A stretch of DNA of 25,604 nucleotides, from IMG/VR virus record IMGVR_UViG_3300023202_000066, positions 1-25,604 of that record; one strand, given 5' to 3'. Position 1 is the stretch's first letter; the number at the start of each line of letters is the position of its first letter. Under the pieces are notes generated by a model. It was not told the DNA's origin. It made no database searches and saw only the letters and a program-made list of their open reading frames with translations. The stretch is from a virus. A program made the translations under genes and the position numbers. This document shows, piece after piece, positions 1-6,500 of this stretch.

Positions 1-196
1 GGGGAATCTGGTAGTCAGGAACGCACGCCGTGACTTTCGCCCCAGTTTCAGCCAGAGCCGCCGCCGTACCGCCGATCATTATGAGAGCATCGCCGACGCC
101 ACCGGTCATCTTCAAGCAGACCGATAGCCCGTCGCGAATTGTTGCAGGCAACACGCGGTCGGGGTACTTTGCCGATGCTTTCGCGAAACCTCTCAT
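1..196 (-). CDS. Partial gene, possible GT9-like glycosyltransferase N-terminus
   Basis: An ATG at 194-196 follows a strong Shine-Dalgarno GGGAGG and opens a frame that runs off the left edge of the window, leaving 65 visible codons. The visible part has a basic N-terminus, then a strand followed by a glycine-rich turn (LKMTGGVGDALIMIGG), an alanine-rich helix and a second strand (AKVTACVPDY). That beta-Gly-Gly-x-Gly-Asp-helix-beta start resembles the N-terminal Rossmann half of GT9/GT-B heptosyltransferase-like enzymes, but too little is visible to be sure. It lies just beyond the terminator that follows the capsid gene, so it belongs to the next transcriptional block or is reached by read-through. 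Any other Rossmann-fold enzyme is possible. Confidence 0.55.
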   Translation of the reverse strand, partial: MRGFAKASAKYPDRVLPATIRDGLSVCLKMTGGVGDALIMIGGTAAALAETGAKVTACVPDYQIP

Positions 197-213
197 CCGA
201 TCCTCCCGCTATG

Positions 214-248
214 AAAAAACCCCCCGCACCCATGCGGGAACGGGGGGC
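214..248 (-). terminator. Intrinsic terminator after the major capsid gene
   Basis: On the minus strand six C residues (242-247 on plus are G) pair with six G (220-225), enclosing an inner CCCGCA/TGCGGG hairpin, and six T follow (A-tract 214-219 on plus). It starts about 40 nt after the capsid stop codon. The GC-rich stem plus U-tract is a textbook rho-independent terminator and probably ends the head operon. Confidence 0.85.
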
Positions 249-286
249 TAGATTCTTCAGCCTAACGTGGCTCTCGCCGCCCCAAA

Positions 287-1288
287 TTACGCCGTGTAAT
301 CGGAGCCGCTCATCGCCACGTTGTTCGCCATGATGACGAGTTCGGGATTCTCGATCTCGAAATCGACGCGGAAGTGGATGGTGATTTCCCACACATCCTG
401 ACGCGGACGACGGTCGAACTCGATGGTGATGTCCCGCTGCACGATGTACAGCAAGTTCTTGAGCGGGGTCAACCAGATCGAACTTCCGTCCGTTCCAGCC
501 GAGCCATAGCTCAAGTCTTCAGGCATCAGCGGAACTTCCAACATGGAAATTCCCCAGGGGCCAGGAACCATGCCGCGAGACAACGCAACGTCACCGCCGC
601 CCGTCTCACGATCCGACCAGTCGAGCGTCCACTTGTCCGCAGGGCCACTCGGCATGATCCAAACGTAGTTCGGTTTTGCCGCACGGTAGCGGGAAGGGAT
701 CGCCCGTTTCATGGCGTAGTACAGTTCCTTGCCCGGAGCCGCACCAGCCGCGTCCACCTGTTGAGCAGACGGAACATTGTCTTCGAGAATTTTCTGCCAG
801 CCATCATTGATGCCGAACAGGTTGTTCTCGTCGGTTTGGGCATCGCCGGTCGTCAGCGAGTCATCGCCTTGGATACCGGTGAGTTCCGTGTCGATTGCGA
901 TTCGCTTCGAGAACATCGACAACAGCGTGTCACGCACGCCGCTCTTTTCGATGTTGTCTTCCATGAAGTCGGTCTTCAGGTCGAACGCCGAGCGATACTT
1001 CTCGCAATCGAAGGTGACAACCGCTTCGGTGGGAACGCGAGTCGTTGCACGGCTCGTGGTTCTCGCACCTTCGGTTACGATGTTGCCGAGATCGAGCTTG
1101 TTGATCTCGCCTTTGTTTCGGTCGGTTCGGATCACGCGAACCTTGTTCAAGAGCACCGATTCGTTGACAACCAAGTCAATGAAACGATCCGCTTGCTTGC
1201 GGTTCAGCACCGAGTTCGGCAGCGACGTACTGTCAACCGCCGACTTCGACGCCATGATCTTCTCCAACGGGAGCTTCAGGTCGTCCAT
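287..1288 (-). CDS. Major capsid protein (HK97 fold)
   Basis: The product is a 333-residue protein in the position expected for a major capsid protein, directly after protease and scaffold and before a strong terminator. The N-terminal ~40 residues are helical and basic. They are followed by a segment ending in RTDRNKGEINKLDLG, then an E-loop-like stretch (TRVPTEAVVTFDCEKY), and a spine-helix region with DFMEDNIE. The C-terminal part is beta-rich and ends with a capsid-like strand (WEITIHFRVDFEIENPE). Length and layout fit the HK97-fold capsid family. The ATG is preceded by AGGAAA and the leader TTCTCAA. I see no delta-domain cleavage site I would stand behind. The assignment rests on context and fold-like patterns, not a single signature motif. 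Confidence 0.82.
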   Translation of the reverse strand: MDDLKLPLEKIMASKSAVDSTSLPNSVLNRKQADRFIDLVVNESVLLNKVRVIRTDRNKGEINKLDLGNIVTEGARTTSRATTRVPTEAVVTFDCEKYRSAFDLKTDFMEDNIEKSGVRDTLLSMFSKRIAIDTELTGIQGDDSLTTGDAQTDENNLFGINDGWQKILEDNVPSAQQVDAAGAAPGKELYYAMKRAIPSRYRAAKPNYVWIMPSGPADKWTLDWSDRETGGGDVALSRGMVPGPWGISMLEVPLMPEDLSYGSAGTDGSSIWLTPLKNLLYIVQRDITIEFDRRPRQDVWEITIHFRVDFEIENPELVIMANNVAMSGSDYTA

Positions 1289-1350
1289 TTGAGAATTTCC
1301 TATGAGGGGTAAAGTTCAGGATACGAAACGTGCAGTTCAGCGAGCGGGTG

Positions 1351-2028
1351 TTACTTGATGAACGCCCACAAGCCGTCGAAGCAACTGTTCGGATCACCGT
1401 CCGCCGATTTGCTCGCTTCGATTTTCTCGTCGCGATTCACTTCGTCGGGGGTTGCCTTCGCCAGAGCCGCGTTCGCCTTTTGCACATCAGCGACGGTCGT
1501 CTGGAGTTGCTTCATTCCGTCCATCAGCCCGCCGAGCACATCGCTCAGACCAGACAGATCGGCGGATTTGGCAGCTTCGGTCTTCGCCGGAGCCGCGTCC
1601 GTTTCCGTATCCGTTTCTTTACTCTCGCCCGACTTCTCCGCTTCCGTTTTGGAAGCATCGGCTTCGGGGGTCGCCACTTCGCCAGATTTCTCGGCTTCGG
1701 CTTTCGCAGGCTCAACACCCGTCGCCATTTTGCTGGCGATTTCGGTCAGGCCCGACTTGAACGCTTCGGTCATTTGAGCGAACGCAGGGGTCAGCCCATC
1801 GACCACATTCTTCGCGACCACTTCGCCCAGGGTGTTGATTTGGTCAACAGCCTTGGCAGCGTCGGTCTTATTTTTGCCGTCGTCGCCGGTCTTTTCGACT
1901 TCCTTTTTCTCTTTCGCCTTGGCGAGAGCTTCGGGCATCTTGCCCTTCTTTTCGACTTCGGTTTGAGTTGGATCAGCGGTCGCCTCCACCGTGGTGTCGG
2001 CAGCTTCCTTTGGGGCTTCGGTTGCCAT
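1351..2028 (-). CDS. Nested scaffolding protein from an internal start
   Basis: Inside the protease gene and in the same frame, an ATG at 2026-2028 is preceded by GAGGA with seven-nucleotide spacing, a better ribosome site than most in the window. It opens 225 codons encoding only the Lys/Glu/Ala/Thr-rich segment, with stretches such as EKSGE repeated several times and a helical C-terminus (LSGLSDVLGGLMDGMKQL). Lambda Nu3 nested in gpC is the established precedent for such an arrangement. That it is translated separately is inference from the ribosome site and the sharp composition change at this point. Confidence 0.6.
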   Translation of the reverse strand: MATEAPKEAADTTVEATADPTQTEVEKKGKMPEALAKAKEKKEVEKTGDDGKNKTDAAKAVDQINTLGEVVAKNVVDGLTPAFAQMTEAFKSGLTEIASKMATGVEPAKAEAEKSGEVATPEADASKTEAEKSGESKETDTETDAAPAKTEAAKSADLSGLSDVLGGLMDGMKQLQTTVADVQKANAALAKATPDEVNRDEKIEASKSADGDPNSCFDGLWAFIK

Positions 2029-2994
2029 GATGGAGTCCTCTTGTGAGTCCTGGGATTTTGAAAGTTCAACCCGCTCAGCGAGCCAAGCGAGACGCGATGC
2101 GGGTGTGTCTTCAGCGACAACAGGCCCGACTACCATCCGAACACCGTCCGCCATTTTGATCGAAGCGAGACGCTCCAAATCGAAAGCAAGATGACGCTGC
2201 TGCGGAGCATGATATGCGTACTCATCTTCGTTGAAGTCATCAAACGACAAACCGTGCTTGACCGCGTAGGCTTTCGCCATATCTTCCGACTCGAACCGAG
2301 ACTTCTCCAGCGTTACACGATAGAGAGCCAAGTTCTCGTTTACGACTTCTTCCTCCACGAACTTACCGTCCACCGACTTACCGATGACGAACGTCGAATC
2401 GGGATTGTCAGGAACATGCGTAAGCGAAATCTCGTACAGGTCGATGTCGCGAAACACTCGCCGCGTCATTCCGGTTTTTCGATCAACTTCATACTCTACG
2501 CTTGTGAGTCCTCGCCACGAAAACGCGGAGAGTTCACCAGCCCGAACACGCCGAACAACTTCATGCTCGGTGACTTCAGCAACCACGAACAAACCACGGT
2601 CGCCTTTCTTCAGGTTCGGAACCTTGTCTCGCGGGAAGCGAGCTACAACTTTCTTCGATTTGAGATCATACACGCCCCAATTTTTCTGATCGCGTTCACC
2701 CAGGTCATCCAGGCGAGCCGCAAACATTTCGTTCGGTCGCCCGACACCTACGCCGTTGCCCATCATGTCGATCCACAATTTGTGGTTGACCAGCAACGTC
2801 GGAGCCGCCATGAACTGCTCGATGCGGAATTCTTCAGGCGGAACCAAGTCACCGGAGCGGTCGTTTTTTGACATGACCGATGCGAAACCCTTCACGACCA
2901 CCTTGGTCATATCCGGTTCCGCAGAGTCCGCGTCATCGACAGCAATCGCGACGGGAGCCGCTAGGTGAAATAGTTCGCGTACCGCTTCAGGCAT
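1351..2994 (-). CDS. Prohead protease fused in frame to scaffold domain
   Basis: This is a capsid maturation serine protease (HK97 prohead/S78-like) with a long C-terminal scaffolding extension. The protease core has a strand ending in the catalytic-type histidine (LLVNHKLW), a serine context (LSAFSWRG) and the family-typical strand EISLTHVPDNPDS. From about residue 320 the protein becomes Lys/Glu/Ala-rich, low-complexity and helical, as scaffolds are. I chose the ATG at 2994 (MPEAVREL), which has an AAGGG ribosome site. The longer frame would start with TTG at 3069, inside the predicted -35 box of the gene's promoter. It lies directly upstream of the capsid gene. An internal start probably yields free scaffold (see 1351-2028). 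Confidence 0.85.
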   Translation of the reverse strand: MPEAVRELFHLAAPVAIAVDDADSAEPDMTKVVVKGFASVMSKNDRSGDLVPPEEFRIEQFMAAPTLLVNHKLWIDMMGNGVGVGRPNEMFAARLDDLGERDQKNWGVYDLKSKKVVARFPRDKVPNLKKGDRGLFVVAEVTEHEVVRRVRAGELSAFSWRGLTSVEYEVDRKTGMTRRVFRDIDLYEISLTHVPDNPDSTFVIGKSVDGKFVEEEVVNENLALYRVTLEKSRFESEDMAKAYAVKHGLSFDDFNEDEYAYHAPQQRHLAFDLERLASIKMADGVRMVVGPVVAEDTPASRLAWLAERVELSKSQDSQEDSIMATEAPKEAADTTVEATADPTQTEVEKKGKMPEALAKAKEKKEVEKTGDDGKNKTDAAKAVDQINTLGEVVAKNVVDGLTPAFAQMTEAFKSGLTEIASKMATGVEPAKAEAEKSGEVATPEADASKTEAEKSGESKETDTETDAAPAKTEAAKSADLSGLSDVLGGLMDGMKQLQTTVADVQKANAALAKATPDEVNRDEKIEASKSADGDPNSCFDGLWAFIK

Positions 2995-3040
2995 TTCTGC
3001 AACCCTTTTGAACGCACGACAAGTGGCGTGAATTTTCTGA

Positions 3041-3069
3041 AATGTATGACGCGAGCGAATCTGTGTCAA
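3041..3069 (-). promoter_or_regulatory. Sigma70-type promoter of the protease-scaffold-capsid unit
   Basis: On the minus strand a perfect TTGACA (-35, 3064-3069) is followed after exactly 17 nt by TACATT (-10, 3041-3046, four of six consensus). The ATG at 2994 lies about 45 nt downstream. One arm of a 10-bp inverted repeat (3056-3065 with 3116-3125) overlaps the -35 box, and the recurrent 16-bp element lies upstream at 3102-3117. Confidence 0.6.
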
Positions 3070-3125
3070 TCGCGACTTTCAGAAAAACCAGGGAACCCGC
3101 GAGTGAAACCGGTTGCACAGATTCG
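3056..3125. repeat. 10-bp inverted repeat around the capsid-operon control region
   Basis: CGAATCTGTG at 3056-3065 and its exact reverse complement CACAGATTCG at 3116-3125 are separated by 50 nt. The left arm overlaps the -35 box and the right arm overlaps the end of the recurrent 16-bp element. This could be a looping operator or an RNA stem in transcripts arriving from upstream. Confidence 0.6.
3102..3117 (-). promoter_or_regulatory. Recurrent 16-bp operator-like element, copy 1
   Basis: Plus-strand AGTGAAACCGGTTGCA lies in the 160-nt gap upstream of the protease gene, about 35 nt upstream of its -35 box. The core AAACCGGTT is a near-perfect palindrome. Confidence 0.65.
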
Positions 3126-3164
3126 GCTAAGTGTGAAATTCCCTATGATTTAAGGGGATTAGCC
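3125..3164 (-). terminator. Weak terminator-like nested hairpin after the candidate immunity gene
   Basis: On the minus strand GGCTAA and TTAGCC form an outer six-bp stem around an inner CCCT/AGGG hairpin, directly overlapping the stop codon of the upstream gene. There is no strong U-tract. It may slow transcription or act as a processing site before the promoter at 3041-3069. Confidence 0.35.
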
Positions 3165-3563
3165 GTACAGAGAGCGTTTTTCACCTTCGACGAATCGCAA
3201 AAAACTTTCTTCGTTTTCCGTCACCGAAATGAAATCGAGCCATCGCTGCCAGTCCGTCTCGAAATCCTTCTCCCGCCCATCGAACTCCCGATAGGGAGCG
3301 AAATAACCAACCATTTGACCAGCCGCGTCCCGCAACAGCACGTCACGACCATGATGAATTTCGGCTTTGACGTATTCGAGCGAATGAACGTGTTGCTGAT
3401 TTGGCCCGTCCAGCGAACCAGGAATCGCAACGAAAAACACCGCGTCATGCCCCGCCTCCGCATAGGCAACGGGGAAAACGTAATCGTTGATTTGAACCAC
3501 GCACCCAGCGGTCACCAGACGCCGCAGCAGTTCATCGAGTTGTTCGGTGGGTGGATTTTTCAT
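3159..3563 (-). CDS. Small acidic protein, candidate immunity factor of the Mu-F effector
   Basis: This 134-residue protein is not one I recognise by family. It is translationally coupled to the giant Mu-F protein: that gene's stop and this gene's start share one base (TAATG). It is mixed alpha/beta with strands such as GCVVQINDYVFPVAY and AVFFVAIPG, and its C-terminus is acidic and aromatic (DFETDWQRWLDFISVTENEESF). Small, often acidic, single-domain proteins encoded directly after polymorphic toxin genes are frequently immunity proteins, which makes that role plausible. It could equally be a small head-completion or structural protein. The function is inference from position and size only. 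Confidence 0.7.
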   Translation of the reverse strand: MKNPPTEQLDELLRRLVTAGCVVQINDYVFPVAYAEAGHDAVFFVAIPGSLDGPNQQHVHSLEYVKAEIHHGRDVLLRDAAGQMVGYFAPYREFDGREKDFETDWQRWLDFISVTENEESFLRFVEGEKRSLYG

Positions 3564-6500
3564 TAGATAGCCGGTGGGGTTTTTGGAATTGAAGTCACGA
3601 TCACATCCTCGATCAGCCGCCCATCGGGGAGCCGACGAATACCGCGATCATGGAACACCTTGATGAGCCGCAGACGTTGAGCCGTGTTACCGGCCCGAAT
3701 GAATTCCACGTCATCCAGTAAGTTGATCCCCTCTTTGAAAATCGTCTCGTTGCCGCCATAGCCCGCGAATTTTTTGTAGTCGCCGATGTCTTTCCCACGC
3801 TGCGACAACGCCGAGATGCGACCGAACTTGTCACCGGAGTACGACACCGCGTCCTGCCGAGCCAAAATCTTCGGCTTAAAGAATAGCTGAGAATGAGCGT
3901 TCTCGCCCCGCTTGGCGATGCGGGTGAAGAAATAGCTCGCACCACCGGTACTCACATCAGTCGATGACGACATACCGCCCGTCGCCGAGACGTTCACGCC
4001 CTTGCGAGTTCGCCCAACGGTCGTGGTCATTTCCCCGCCCGAATCCAAAATCTTCGGCAGCACATCCTCGATGTCACTTCCCATCGAGTGAGTCAGGTAA
4101 TGCGTTTTGGCGAGTTCCGCCTCGATTTTAGATTCCGGCATTTCCGGTCGGAGCCAATGCCGCGTACCCGAACCATCGGAACCCTTCGCCATGCCGCCAG
4201 GATTGTACCAGTCGGTCGCCTTGCCCTTCGGGGGAAGTTTCACGCCGTATTTTTTCGAGAACCACTTTCGCATTTGATCCAGCTTCTCAGCATCCGACAG
4301 CGAGTCGTTCTCCCAAATTGCACGGTAGCCTTTCAGTTTGTGATTGTTGTTCAGATACACCGACCGATGCAGGTACAGAATTTCTTCGTACTCCGGCGTC
4401 GGGGGAGTGATGTCTACGCCCATTTCTTCGAGAACGCGATACGCACGGTTGAGCGTTTTCTCGGAGATTTCCCCAGGCACTTTGATCTCAACCGTTCCCT
4501 GGAACGCCAGCCCTTGCTGCTCGGAGTGCGAACCGGTCGCCTTCACGAATCGCATCTCAACACCGTCGCCGAGATCGACAACGTGCATCTCACCAGAGAA
4601 CGAATTGTTCACGCCGCTTTGAACTTGCCCGACGCCATCCTTGTGGTTCCGAGTTTCAAATTCGATCTTGTCTTTCCGCGTGACTTTGAACGATGTCTTC
4701 TTCTTGCCGCCATCGGGAACGTGCTTATACCGCTTGAAAATTGGAACCTTGCCGCCCTTCGATTGAGCGTCCAGAATCGCGTCCATTTGCTTCAGATATT
4801 CCTTCTTCATGGCAGCGGGAATACCGGTCGCAGATTGGAGTTCGGTCTTCGCGTTTTTCAACGCTTCAATTTTCGCCATGTTATACGCACCATCATCGGC
4901 GTGATGGTTTACCGTTTTCGCAGCACCGAGAATATCGTCCCAGTATTTATCCTTCGGGTGAACATCCGACGTAGCCGACACCAGAGCATCGCCGAGCGTA
5001 TCCTCGATTTTGTCCGAGCCATCCTTTGTGACCTTCAAGCCGAGCCGAGTCTGCTTCTTACCGTCCGCCCCGATTTCTTCCCAGGCGAGCACGTTGTTGT
5101 CTTCAATGTCGCCTTTGTCGGTTGCCCGCGTTCGACCGTTGATCTTGGCTTTCTTCGCCGCCTTTGCGTGAGCCTTATCAACTTCGTAATCCGGTTGCCG
5201 AACCTTCGGTTGTGAGTTCGGAGTTCGGGCAGCTTTCGACGCCTTCGCAGCCTTCGACACCTTCGGTGCAGGGGGAGCCTTGCCGAGAACGCCGTCAGCG
5301 AAATCTTCCATGTGTTGCAAGCGAGCCGCGAGCCGTTCGCGGAGTTCCTGCGGAGCCGCGTCCAGAATTTGAGCCTTGCGGTCTGCGAGTTGGCGAATTT
5401 GCTTTGCCACGTCTTCGTCCGAGAGCTTCCCGAACGCCTTCGCGGTTTGCGGGTTGGTTGCCGCGTCCCGCATGGTCTTCAATTCGAGAACTTCGTCCGT
5501 CCATTGATCGCCAGACTTGAGCGAACCCATCGCCCGATACCGAAGCGAGCCGCCGTTGTCGATGCGTAGCACTTTGCCGGATTTGGTCACCAGCACGTTG
5601 TCGCCCGACATGCCCACCACGTCCCAGTTGCCCAGCAACGCATCCATCGCGAAACCGTCCGAGAGTTCACCCGACGCCTTCGTGAGCTTCGCCCCCTTCA
5701 AGTTTCCGAACGCAGTCGTGTCGTCTTCAAACAGCGTGAGCTTGACCGGCCCATCGGAAGTTTCATAGAGCACGCCTTCAGGGACATCCAACCCAGCCGC
5801 CCGATACAGTTCGTCGGCGATTGCCTCCTCGCGGAGATGCCCAGGATTCGCCCCCTTCTTGAGAACGTACTTCTGGCCCGTCTTCGGATCGACCACCAGC
5901 TTCGCACCGGTTGAGCCGCCGAGAGATTGAACATCTTGCAGCTTGTCCAAATCCTGAATGTCGGGGAAGTTTAACGGGTTCACCGCCTTGGCTTTTCCAG
6001 CGGTCACCAGCACGTCCTCGAACACGTCGTCGTACTTGGCAAGTTGCTCTTTGATTTGATCGACAAGATGCCCCATCAGACCATCCGCGTCGGGGTCTTT
6101 TGCCAACTGCTTCGCCAGCCACGAATCCATTTCTTCGAGTTGCGATTTGTTCAGAAATTTAGGCTGAACGAAATCAACCAACTGAAACATATTGTCGAAG
6201 TCTTCGTCGGCCATCTTCGGCGTGATGCCATTCGGCCAGCCGTTCGAGTAATCCTTGCCCATCACCGTCTTCGGTTTCCATTCGGGCTTCGTCGGATCGG
6301 GGAGTTCTTTCTTCTTGACCAGCTTCTTCTCGAATTGAGCCGAACCGGTAGCCTCGTCCACCTTTGCGACCGGTGGTTTTTTCGCTTTCGGAGTCGGCCC
6401 CTTCGCCTTCGGTGCAGGCTTCGGTTTCGGAGCCGCCCCGCCCAGGATTTTCTTCTTCTTTTGCTTCAGGTGCGTCATGCGGAGTTTGATCTTTTTCTTC

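Noticed and set aside
374-1312. Plus-strand 312-codon open frame opposite the capsid gene
   Set aside because: It is an antisense shadow of the capsid gene, Arg/His/Val-rich with no ribosome site; all neighbours run on the minus strand.
2995-3069. Extended N-terminus of the protease starting with TTG
   Set aside because: The codon lies in the predicted -35 box, and ATG 2994 has a better ribosome site.
4088-5215. Long plus-strand frame opposite the Mu-F protein
   Set aside because: Composition (Arg, Phe, Val, His rich) is typical of antisense frames in GC-rich genes, and it has no ribosome site.
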